A DNA stretch of 64,000 nucleotides from Paraburkholderia xenovorans LB400. GTDB taxonomy: Bacteria > Pseudomonadota > Gammaproteobacteria > Burkholderiales > Burkholderiaceae. The translations under genes were made by a program, and so were the position numbers. Numbering within the stretch: position 1 is the first letter of the stretch; every line of letters starts with the position of its first letter. The DNA is taken from positions 2,170,001-2,234,000 of the forward strand of contig NC_007952.1 in NCBI RefSeq assembly GCF_000013645.1. Reading direction: 5' to 3'. The notes under the pieces were generated by a model, which worked only from the letters and a program-made list of their open reading frames with translations, did not search any database and had not been told where the DNA came from. Positions 34,800 to 42,336 of the stretch are shown here, piece by piece.

Positions 34800-36428
34800 A
34801 TGCCATCTGAACTCTCTGCCGCAGCCAACACGCTGAACCCTTCCCGCGGGACACGCGGCATGGCCGTGGCGCCTCATTCGCTCGCGTCGCAAAGCGCGCT
34901 CGGCGTGCTGCGCGAAGGCGGCAACGCTGTCGAGGCGATGATCGCCGCCGCGGCAACCATCGCGGTGGTTTATCCGCACATGAACAGCATTGGCGGCGAC
35001 GGCTTCTGGCTGATCTCGCGGCCCGGCCATGCACCGCTCGGCATCGAGGCATGCGGTGCGGCGGCGCAACGCGCGAGTATCGACGCCTATCGCGCGCGTG
35101 GCTATGAGGCGATTCCGTCGCGCGGGCCGCTCGCGGCGAATACGGTCGCGGGAACCGTCTCCGGCTGGGAATTCGCGCGACGCTTTTCCAGCGACGCACT
35201 CGGTGGACGCATGCCCGTATCGCGTCTGCTCGAAGACGCCATTCACTACGCGAAGCACGGCATTCCGGTGACGCGCAGCCAGTCCGCCTGCATCGCTGCA
35301 AAGCGCGGCGAACTGGAGCACGTGCCGGGTTTTGCGGAAACGTTCATGCCCGGCGATCGTATGCCGCAAACCGGCGAACGCTTCGTCAACGCGCGCCTCG
35401 CCGCGACGCTGCAACGCCTCGCCGAAGCGGGCTTCGACGACTTCTATCGCGGCGATCTCGCACGCAGCATCGCAAGCGATCTCGCGGGGCTCGAAACGCT
35501 GCTCACGCTCGATGACCTCGAACGTCATCACGCGCGCCAACGCACGCCGCTCGCGCTCACGCATTCGCTCGGCACCGTCTACAACATGCCGCCGCCGACG
35601 CAAGGCCTGGTGTCGCTGCTGATTCTCGGCGTACTCGACCGCGTGCTCACCGACGACATGGACCCGCTCGGCCCCGCGTTCGTGCATGCGTGCGTCGAGT
35701 CCACCAAGCTCGCGTTCAGGATCCGCGACGAGCATGTGACCGATCCCGACCATATGCGCATCGACCCTCAGGCAACGCTCGAACCTGCCGCGCTCGACGC
35801 AATGGCGCAACGCGTTTCGATGACGCAAGCCGCGCCGTGGGGCAACGGGCGCGGTCCCGGCGACACCGTGTGGATGGGCGTGATCGATAAGGATGGCGTC
35901 GCGGTCAGTTTCATCCAGAGCATCTATCACGAGTTCGGCAGCGGCATCGTGCTGCGCGAGTCGGGCATCAACTGGCAGAACCGTGGGTGCAGTTTCACGC
36001 TGAATCCGTCCGCGACAAATCCGCTGATGCCGGGCCGTCGTCCGTTTCACACGCTCAATCCGGCGCTCGCCCGGTTCGCCGACGGCCGCACGATGGTCTA
36101 CGGCAACATGGGCGGCGACGGTCAGCCGCAATCGCAAAGCGCGGTGTTCTCGCGCATCGCGCGCTTTGGCTGGAATCCGCAGGCCGCGATCGACGCGCCG
36201 CGCTGGCTGCTCGGCCGCACCTGGGGCCAGTCGACCGATTCGCTGAAGCTCGAAGCGCGCTTTTCCGCGCAGACCATCGATGCATTGCGCGCGCTCGGCC
36301 ACGACGTCGAAGTGCTCGCCGCCTACGACGAAGCAATGGGTCACGCCGGCGCGATCGTCCGCCATGCCGGCGGCCTGCTCGAAGCCGGATACGACCCGCG
36401 CAGCGACGGCGGTGCGGCGGGCTGGTGA
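34800..36428 (+). CDS. Gamma-glutamyltransferase family protein
   Basis: A 542-residue Ntn-hydrolase homologue. MAVAPHSLASQSALGVLREG and GGNAVEAMIAAAATIAVV, then NSIGGDGFWLI, are the N-terminal family blocks. The candidate autoprocessing threonine is T356 in PGDTVWMGVIDKDG. No signal peptide is evident, so it may be cytosolic, unlike classical periplasmic GGT. Members can act as hydrolases of gamma-glutamyl or acyl amides. Its place at the end of the MarR-bounded cluster suggests it removes a glutamyl or related group from the same substrate, which is inference. Confidence 0.87.
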   Translation: MPSELSAAANTLNPSRGTRGMAVAPHSLASQSALGVLREGGNAVEAMIAAAATIAVVYPHMNSIGGDGFWLISRPGHAPLGIEACGAAAQRASIDAYRARGYEAIPSRGPLAANTVAGTVSGWEFARRFSSDALGGRMPVSRLLEDAIHYAKHGIPVTRSQSACIAAKRGELEHVPGFAETFMPGDRMPQTGERFVNARLAATLQRLAEAGFDDFYRGDLARSIASDLAGLETLLTLDDLERHHARQRTPLALTHSLGTVYNMPPPTQGLVSLLILGVLDRVLTDDMDPLGPAFVHACVESTKLAFRIRDEHVTDPDHMRIDPQATLEPAALDAMAQRVSMTQAAPWGNGRGPGDTVWMGVIDKDGVAVSFIQSIYHEFGSGIVLRESGINWQNRGCSFTLNPSATNPLMPGRRPFHTLNPALARFADGRTMVYGNMGGDGQPQSQSAVFSRIARFGWNPQAAIDAPRWLLGRTWGQSTDSLKLEARFSAQTIDALRALGHDVEVLAAYDEAMGHAGAIVRHAGGLLEAGYDPRSDGGAAGW

Positions 36429-36538
36429 CGCGTTTCCCGTTCAAACCCGCGCATGATCGTGCCTGTCGGAATGCACGCAGACAGGCCGCGAAGAGCATTC
36501 CACGGGAAGCCCAGGCCAGTGCGGCGACCCCACCTCAC

Positions 36539-37099
36539 TCAAAGCGATTGCAAAGCGAGCACGATGCCCGCACCCAACGCGACAAGAAAGATTACCGCAC
36601 CAATTGTCCGTCGACGATTGAGCCCGGTCCAAAGCACCACACCTGTGAGCGAGAGCAGCACGAGGCTCCCCGCCATCGAGTCCGCCAGCAGGATCCAGCC
36701 TGCTCGCGCGCCTTCCGCCCGATGCAGACCTTCCAGCGTGTTGATGATGCCTTGATCGCGGCGTTCCACGTCGATTGTGTTGCCGCCCTTCCAGTACTCG
36801 GCGCTGACAAGATAGCTCGGCGCGATGAACCGGATCTGCCAATGCTCCGGTTGCATCACGGACCGGTCACCCCAGGTCACGGCGTGCGCGGGTTCGCGAT
36901 TCGCCCGTTCCGCGGGACGGTCCAGTTTGAGTTCCGAGCGCAGCCAGTTCGCCATCTCGCGCGGAGACCCGGGCGCCGGATCGGGTACCTGCAAATGTGT
37001 CTTCGTGCGCCGCTCCGGTGCATGAGCCTCGCATGCCCCACTCAGGTGCAAGGGCAACGCTCCATGTAATCGGCAAGTCCGTGATTGCGTTGGTTTCAC
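36539..37099 (-). CDS. PepSY-associated transmembrane protein, probably N-terminally truncated
   Basis: The recognisable part runs from SPREMANWLRSELKL through WGDRSVMQPEHWQIRF and LEGLHRAEGARAGWILLADS to two C-terminal membrane segments (SLVLLSLTGVVLWTGL and GAVIFLVALGAGIVLALQSL). This is the C-terminal three quarters of PepSY_TM-like proteins. The N-terminal membrane anchor with its histidine-containing helix is absent; the first 45 residues are unlike the family and only 66 bases separate the frame from nasT. It may be a decaying gene. No iron-uptake genes are near. Confidence 0.6.
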   Translation of the reverse strand: MKPTQSRTCRLHGALPLHLSGACEAHAPERRTKTHLQVPDPAPGSPREMANWLRSELKLDRPAERANREPAHAVTWGDRSVMQPEHWQIRFIAPSYLVSAEYWKGGNTIDVERRDQGIINTLEGLHRAEGARAGWILLADSMAGSLVLLSLTGVVLWTGLNRRRTIGAVIFLVALGAGIVLALQSL

Positions 37100-37115
37100 C
37101 CTGGCATGGACCGAT

Positions 37116-37131
37116 TGGCATAGCCGTTGCT
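37116..37131 (+). promoter_or_regulatory. Sigma-54 (-24/-12) promoter of nasTS
   Basis: TGGCATAGCCGTTGCT matches TGGCACG-N4-TTGCW with the GG-N10-GC spacing. The predicted start near 37142 is 24 bases before the nasT ATG. NtrC control under nitrogen limitation is the natural reading. Confidence 0.6.
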
Positions 37132-37165
37132 TTAATCCTCACAGCCGTCGATAAAACCCCACTCC

Positions 37166-37741
37166 ATGCTGCGTGTTCTCCTCGTAACCGATACCGATAA
37201 GCCCATCGGCGATCTGCGCGACGCCCTTGCCCGACTCGGCTACGAGATGCTGGCGGGCACCGCCACGCCGCAAGCACTGCATCGCGTGGTGCAGAGCGAG
37301 CGGCCCGACGTCATCATCATCGATACGGAATCGCCGTCGCGCGATACGCTCGAACAGCTTGCCGTGATGAACGCCACCGCACCGCGCCCGGTGCTGATGT
37401 TCAGCCACGACGCCAACCAGCAGTTGATCCGCGACGCGGTCGGCGCGGGCGTCACGGCCTATCTCGTCGAAGGTCTGGCAACCGGGCGTCTCGCGCCGAT
37501 CCTCGAAGTCGCGCTCGCGCGTTTTGCTCAGGAATCGCAATTGCGCGAGCGCCTCGCGCAGGCCGAAAACGAACTCGCCGAGCGCAAGCTGATCGATCGC
37601 GCCAAACGTCTGCTGATGGATCAGCAGAAGATCACCGAACACGCCGCCTACGCCAACCTGCGCAAACGCGCGATGAACCAGGGCGTCAAACTCGCCGAAG
37701 TCGCGCGCGCCATTCTCGCGTCGGCCGACTCGCTCAAATGA
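37166..37741 (+). CDS. nasT: ANTAR-domain antiterminator NasT
   Basis: A 191-residue protein with an N-terminal receiver-like domain (MLRVLLVTDTDKPIGDLRDA, IIIDTESPSRDT) and a C-terminal ANTAR RNA-binding domain (ERKLIDRAKRLLMDQQKITE, then AYANLRKRAMNQG). NasT binds paired hairpins in leaders of nitrate assimilation mRNAs and prevents termination when released by NasS. It is ten bases from nasS and has a sigma-54 promoter. No nitrate reductase or transporter genes lie in this window, so its RNA target must be elsewhere. Confidence 0.92.
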   Translation: MLRVLLVTDTDKPIGDLRDALARLGYEMLAGTATPQALHRVVQSERPDVIIIDTESPSRDTLEQLAVMNATAPRPVLMFSHDANQQLIRDAVGAGVTAYLVEGLATGRLAPILEVALARFAQESQLRERLAQAENELAERKLIDRAKRLLMDQQKITEHAAYANLRKRAMNQGVKLAEVARAILASADSLK

Positions 37742-37751
37742 AGCGCCGTCC

Positions 37752-38909
37752 ATGAACACTCCTACTAGCACCGCACTCGCCGCGTCGTCCGCATCGGGAA
37801 AGCTCGAGAAGACCCATTTGCGGCTCGGTTTCGTGGCGCTCTCGGATGCCGCGCCGCTCGTTGCCGCCAAGCTGCTCGAATTCGGCCACGCGCACGGCCT
37901 GACGCTGGAGTTGTCCCGCCAGCCGTCATGGGCCGCCGTGCGTGACAAACTGCTGTCGGGCGATCTGGACGCGGCGCACGCGCTTTATGGACTCGTGTAC
38001 GGCGTGCAGTTGGGTCTAGGCGGACCGCAAACGGATATGGCCGTGCTGATGGTGCTCAACCGCAACGGCCAGGCCATCACGCTGTCGAACCGTCTCGCCG
38101 ATGCGCTCGCCGAACACGGCACGCTGCCCAAGGCGCTCGCGACGCTCGGCCGCAAACCGGTCTTCGCGCAGACCTTCCCGACCGGCACGCACGCCATGTG
38201 GCTGTACTACTGGCTGGCGTCGCAAGGCGTGGATCCGTTGCGCGATATCGAGAGCGTGGTGATTCCCCCGCCGCAAATGGTCGCGGCGCTCGCCGAAGAC
38301 AAACTCGACGGCCTGTGCGTCGGCGAGCCCTGGAATGCGCAGGCCGGAGCGCAAGGCGTGGGCAGAACGATCGCATATACGAGCGACGTGTGGCCCGATC
38401 ATCCCGAGAAAGTGCTGGCCTGCCGGCGCGATTTTGTCAGCGCGAATCCGAATGCCGCACGCGCACTGGTGCAAACCATGCTCGAGGCGTGCCGCTGGCT
38501 CGACGGCGCGGGACATCGCGAGGAAATCGCGCACTGGCTTGCACGGCCCGACTATGTGGGCATCGATGCAACGTTGATTGCGGCGCGCCTCGGCAACGAG
38601 ATCGCGGCTTCCGCGCCGGGCGGCCTGCCCGTGCGGTTCTTCGACAACGGCGCGGTGAATTATCCGCGAGCGTTCGAAGGCGCGTGGTTCCTCACGCAGT
38701 TCGAGCGCTGGGGCATGATCGACGCGCGCGCGGATTATGCGGACATCGCCGCGCGGATCAACCAGACGCAGTTGTATCGCGAGGCAGCCGCCGCGATGAA
38801 CGTGGCCGTGCCGGAAGAAAGCGCTTCACAGGTATTGATCGACGGCGAAACGTGGGACAGCGGCACGTCGCCCACCGGTTACGCACGGCGCTTTCCGATT
38901 CGCCGCTAG
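37752..38909 (+). CDS. nasS: Nitrate/nitrite sensor NasS (NrtA-like, cytosolic)
   Basis: A 385-residue NrtA/CmpA-family binding protein. It lacks a signal peptide (MNTPTSTALAASSASGKLEK leads directly into LRLGFVALSDAAPLVAAKLL), which separates the cytosolic sensor NasS from periplasmic transport proteins. NPQ-type blocks such as PTGTHAMWLYYWLASQG and VGEPWNAQA are present. NasS holds NasT inactive until it binds nitrate or nitrite. The gene is convergent with the histidine kinase gene, 14 bases away. Confidence 0.92.
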   Translation: MNTPTSTALAASSASGKLEKTHLRLGFVALSDAAPLVAAKLLEFGHAHGLTLELSRQPSWAAVRDKLLSGDLDAAHALYGLVYGVQLGLGGPQTDMAVLMVLNRNGQAITLSNRLADALAEHGTLPKALATLGRKPVFAQTFPTGTHAMWLYYWLASQGVDPLRDIESVVIPPPQMVAALAEDKLDGLCVGEPWNAQAGAQGVGRTIAYTSDVWPDHPEKVLACRRDFVSANPNAARALVQTMLEACRWLDGAGHREEIAHWLARPDYVGIDATLIAARLGNEIAASAPGGLPVRFFDNGAVNYPRAFEGAWFLTQFERWGMIDARADYADIAARINQTQLYREAAAAMNVAVPEESASQVLIDGETWDSGTSPTGYARRFPIRR

Positions 38910-38923
38910 ATCTGGCGCCCGCG

Positions 38924-40342
38924 TCACGCCGTATTCAACGGCGGAAACAGCACGCTGACGACTAACCCGCCGCCGTGCGCATCGGTGAGCGCAACCAGCG
39001 CGCCGTGCACGCGCGCGATTTCCCTCACGATAGACAAACCCAGCCCGCTACCTTCGACCGCCTGCGTCGCTTCGCTGCGATAGAAGCGTTCGAACACCGC
39101 CTCGCGTTCGCTCGCGGCAATGCCCGGTCCGTTGTCGATCACCTGCAGCAATGCCTGCTCGCCTTCGCGCGCGACTCGCACGGTAATCACCGCGCCGTCG
39201 CCGGAATAACGGATCGCGTTGTCGATCAGATTGCCCACCAGTTCCGCGAGCAGATCGCTCTGCCCCATCACGTCGATATGCGCGTCCTGTTCGAAACCGA
39301 GATCGATGCCGCGTGCGCGCGCCACCGGCGACCAGTCGAGCGTCACGCTGCGCGCCACCTTATGCAGCGGCACCGCCGCATGCCTGACCGTGTAGCCGCT
39401 GTGCGCGTCGAGCCGCGAGAGCGACAGCAACTGCTGAACGATACGCACCGCGTGTTGCACCGCGCGATTCAGCCGCCGCAAATGCACTCCTTGCCGGCGG
39501 TCGCCGCTCGATTTCGCTTCCATGCCGTCGATATCGCGCAGCGCCAGTTCGGACTCCGCCTGAATCACCGCGAGCGGCGTTTTCAACTGATGCGCGGCGT
39601 CGTTGAAAAAGCGCCTGCGCGATGACTGCATCAACTGCGTGCGGCCGATGTACTGATTGATCGAATCGACCAGCGGCGTGACTTCGCTCGGCAGTCCGAC
39701 CGTATCGAGCGGCGTAGGATCGTCTTCGGCACGCGCGGCCACTTTCGCCGACAGACGGTTCAACGGCCGCAAGCCACGCGCCACGCCCAGCCACACAATG
39801 CCGAGCGCGAGCACCACCAGCAGGCCTTCCTGTTGCAGCGAGCCGGTCAGAATCTGGCGCGCCAGCGCCTGACGCTGCTCGATCGTTTCGCCGACTCTCA
39901 CCAGCACCACCCGCGTCTGCGCGCTCGGCACGTCGTGCACGGGCAGCCTGAGCATGGCGATGCGCAGCGGACGGCCGCGAAACACGTCGTCGTAGAAACG
40001 CACGCTGTAGGGTTCGCCCGGCATTTTTCCGGGGTCCGGCAAGTCGGGATAGCCAGTCACCACGCGGCCGCCTTCCTCGCGAATCTGATAGTAGATGTTG
40101 CCGCCGCCGTTCGATTCGAACATCTCCAGCGCGAGATACGGAAGATCGACTTCGATCTCGCCGTCGCGCAAGCGGATGCCGTCGCGAATCGAGCGCAGCG
40201 AAAATTCGAGCGTGCGGTCAAAAGCCGCATGGGCCGCGTTCATGGCGCGCTGATACGTCAGCCACGCGTCCAGCGCGAGCAGCAGAAGCAGCGGCACCAG
40301 CAGCCACAACGCGACCCGTACGCGCAGATTCGGCTGCGTCAT
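38924..40342 (-). CDS. TctE-like sensor histidine kinase
   Basis: A 472-residue membrane kinase. Membrane segments lie near residues 8-28 and 173-190, enclosing a periplasmic 2CSK_N-type sensor; HAMP follows, then the phosphoacceptor H251 in NDAAHQLKTPLAV, the N-box LVGNLIDNAIRYSG, G1 DNGPGIAASE and G2 GSGLGLSIV. It overlaps the response regulator gene by four bases (ATGA). TctE relatives sense carboxylates and control importers; here the divergent ABC operon is the likely target. Confidence 0.92.
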   Translation of the reverse strand: MTQPNLRVRVALWLLVPLLLLLALDAWLTYQRAMNAAHAAFDRTLEFSLRSIRDGIRLRDGEIEVDLPYLALEMFESNGGGNIYYQIREEGGRVVTGYPDLPDPGKMPGEPYSVRFYDDVFRGRPLRIAMLRLPVHDVPSAQTRVVLVRVGETIEQRQALARQILTGSLQQEGLLVVLALGIVWLGVARGLRPLNRLSAKVAARAEDDPTPLDTVGLPSEVTPLVDSINQYIGRTQLMQSSRRRFFNDAAHQLKTPLAVIQAESELALRDIDGMEAKSSGDRRQGVHLRRLNRAVQHAVRIVQQLLSLSRLDAHSGYTVRHAAVPLHKVARSVTLDWSPVARARGIDLGFEQDAHIDVMGQSDLLAELVGNLIDNAIRYSGDGAVITVRVAREGEQALLQVIDNGPGIAASEREAVFERFYRSEATQAVEGSGLGLSIVREIARVHGALVALTDAHGGGLVVSVLFPPLNTA

Positions 40343-41010
40343 GCGCTTCTTGCTTCCAGCAGATAACCGAGCCCGCGCAGCGTCACGATGCCGACCGAAC
40401 TGTGTTCGAGTTTCTTGCGCAGCCGGTGCACATAGATTTCAATGGCGTCCGCGTTCACCGATTCGTCGAGCCCGAAGATTTTCTCCGAGAGCGTGTCTTT
40501 GTTGATCGCGCGGCCGTTACGCAGGATCAGCACTTCGAGCACCGACCGCTCGCGCGGCGTCAGCGCGAGCAGTTCTCCGTCGAGTGTGAAGCCGCGATCC
40601 ACGCTGTCGTAAAGCAATGTGCCGCATTGCGCATGCAGCGGTTCCTGGCCGTGACTGCGGCGTAACAGCGCACGCGCGCGTGCTTCGAGTTCGGTGAGGG
40701 CGAAAGGCTTGGCGAGATAGTCGTCGGCGCCGAGATCAAGACCGCGCACGCGCTCCTCCACCGAACCGTGCGCGGTCAGCATCAGCACCGGCACGGCGTT
40801 GCGGCGCGCGCGCAAACGGCGCAGCACTTCGAGGCCATCGAGCTTCGGCAAGCCGATATCGAGAATCACCAGTGCGTAGTCCTGAGTGCGCAAGACGTGG
40901 TCGGCGGACTCGCCGTCGTGCATGCAGTCCACCGTGAGTTTTGCGCTGGTCAGCGCGTCGGTGAGCGAGCGGGAAAGAATCGGATTGTCTTCGACGAGCA
41001 GCACGCGCAT
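40339..41010 (-). CDS. TctD-like OmpR-family response regulator
   Basis: A 223-residue regulator with receiver (MRVLLVEDNPILSRSLTDAL, phosphoacceptor D51 in VILDIGLPKLDG) and a winged-helix DNA-binding domain (ALTPRERSVLEVLILRNG, IYVHRLRKKLE). ATG at 41010 gives the canonical RVLLVEDN start. It is the first gene of the two-component operon, divergent from the binding-protein gene at 41150; the 139-base gap holds an inverted repeat that may be its site. Confidence 0.93.
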   Translation of the reverse strand: MRVLLVEDNPILSRSLTDALTSAKLTVDCMHDGESADHVLRTQDYALVILDIGLPKLDGLEVLRRLRARRNAVPVLMLTAHGSVEERVRGLDLGADDYLAKPFALTELEARARALLRRSHGQEPLHAQCGTLLYDSVDRGFTLDGELLALTPRERSVLEVLILRNGRAINKDTLSEKIFGLDESVNADAIEIYVHRLRKKLEHSSVGIVTLRGLGYLLEARSA

Positions 41011-41064
41011 AAGCAGAATCCCAGGGAAATCCATGAGGCGAATTCAGCCATTGTGACGCATTTC

Positions 41065-41080
41065 CTTCAAAAATTGAAAG
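41065..41080. promoter_or_regulatory. Inverted repeat in the tctD-ABC intergenic region
   Basis: TTCAA-AAA-TTGAA (41066-41078), flanked by C and AG, is a short perfect inverted repeat in AT-rich DNA between the divergent operons. An AAGCG-TTCAGAAAGCG stretch next to it repeats the AAAGCGT motif. Confidence 0.4.
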
Positions 41081-41149
41081 CGTTCAGAAAGCGTCGACCT
41101 CTTACCATTCGCCTACACAAAACCAACACGAAGTTTTCTGGAGGAAGAC

Positions 41150-42238
41150 GTGCAAAACGCTTTGAAGGTACTCGCAGTCGCTGCAACACTCGCCGTAAAT
41201 TCAGCTTGGGCGGCCGTTCCGGCCGGCTATCCAGGCGATTATCAGGCCACTATCGACGGCGCAAAAAAGGAAGGTAAGCTGATTGTCTACTCGGTCACGG
41301 ACACCGCGCTGGTGCGTCCGCTCATCAAGGACTTTGAAAGCATGTATGGCGTCAAGGTCGACTACAACGACATGAGCAGCACGGAGCTATACAACCGCTA
41401 TATCAGCGAGAACGCGGCGAGCAGCATCAGCGCCGACGTGCTGTGGAGTTCGGCCATGGATCTGCAGGTCAAGCTCGTCAACGACGGCTTGATGGCCACC
41501 TACGAATCGCCCGAAACGAAACAGTTGCCGCAATGGGCGCAGTACCAGAAGCAGGCTTACGGCACCACCTACGAGCCGCTCGCGATCGTCTACAACAAAC
41601 GTCTGTTGCCGCCCGGCGACGTGCCGCAAACGCGCGCCGATCTGATCAAACTGCTGCAAGCCAGGCCCGAGCAGTTCAAGGGCCGCGTCACCACTTACGA
41701 CATCGAAAAGTCCGGCGTCGGCTTCAACTATCTGACTCAGGACGTGCGCGTCAATCCGCAGGTCACGTGGAATCTGGTGAAAGCCATCGGCGCCACCGGC
41801 CCGAAGCTGCAATCGAGCACCGGCGCGATGATGGAGCGCATTTCCTCGGGCGAGAACCTGATCGGCTACAACATTCTCGGCTCGTACGCGCTGACCAAGG
41901 CGAAGAAAGATCCGTCGATCGGCTACGTCTATCCGAAGGACTACACCCTAGTTGTCAGCCGGCTCGTGACGATCTCGAAGAAAGCACAAAGCCCGAACGC
42001 CGCGAAGCTGTGGGTCGACTATCTGCTCTCGGAGCGCGGCCAGACCCTGCTGGCGAATCAGGCGGGCCTGTTCTCGATTCGCGCTGACGTGCAGGGTGAA
42101 ACGTCGATGGCCGGCCTCACGAAGCAGCTCGGCGATTCGCTCAAACCGATTCCGATCGGCTCGGGCTTGCTGGTCTACCTCGACCAGTCCAAACGCCTCG
42201 AATTCTTCAAGCAATGGCAACAGTCGATCAAGCGCTAG
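41150..42238 (+). CDS. ABC transporter substrate-binding protein (iron/phosphonate-type, family 1)
   Basis: A 362-residue periplasmic protein. The start is GTG with GGAGG six bases before it; the signal peptide ends at NSAWA near residue 22. The mature part, GAKKEGKLIVYSVTDTALVR then FESMYGVKVDYNDM, is of the FutA/AfuA-type fold. The ligand could be ferric iron, phosphoglycerate, an aminoalkylphosphonate or another anion; TctDE-type control argues for an organic acid or organophosphate. It leads the three-gene importer operon. Confidence 0.9.
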   Translation: MQNALKVLAVAATLAVNSAWAAVPAGYPGDYQATIDGAKKEGKLIVYSVTDTALVRPLIKDFESMYGVKVDYNDMSSTELYNRYISENAASSISADVLWSSAMDLQVKLVNDGLMATYESPETKQLPQWAQYQKQAYGTTYEPLAIVYNKRLLPPGDVPQTRADLIKLLQARPEQFKGRVTTYDIEKSGVGFNYLTQDVRVNPQVTWNLVKAIGATGPKLQSSTGAMMERISSGENLIGYNILGSYALTKAKKDPSIGYVYPKDYTLVVSRLVTISKKAQSPNAAKLWVDYLLSERGQTLLANQAGLFSIRADVQGETSMAGLTKQLGDSLKPIPIGSGLLVYLDQSKRLEFFKQWQQSIKR

Positions 42239-42336
42239 CCATTCGCGCTTGACACAGCGGCGTCCGCGCCGGCACGCGCGGCCGCCCTTCCTTCCATACC
42301 TGTCGATATGCGGCTTTGTGCCGCAGGGGGACACTC

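Noticed and set aside
37752..38909. Periplasmic nitrate transporter component NrtA
   Set aside because: There is no signal peptide and it is coupled to an ANTAR protein, so NasS fits better.
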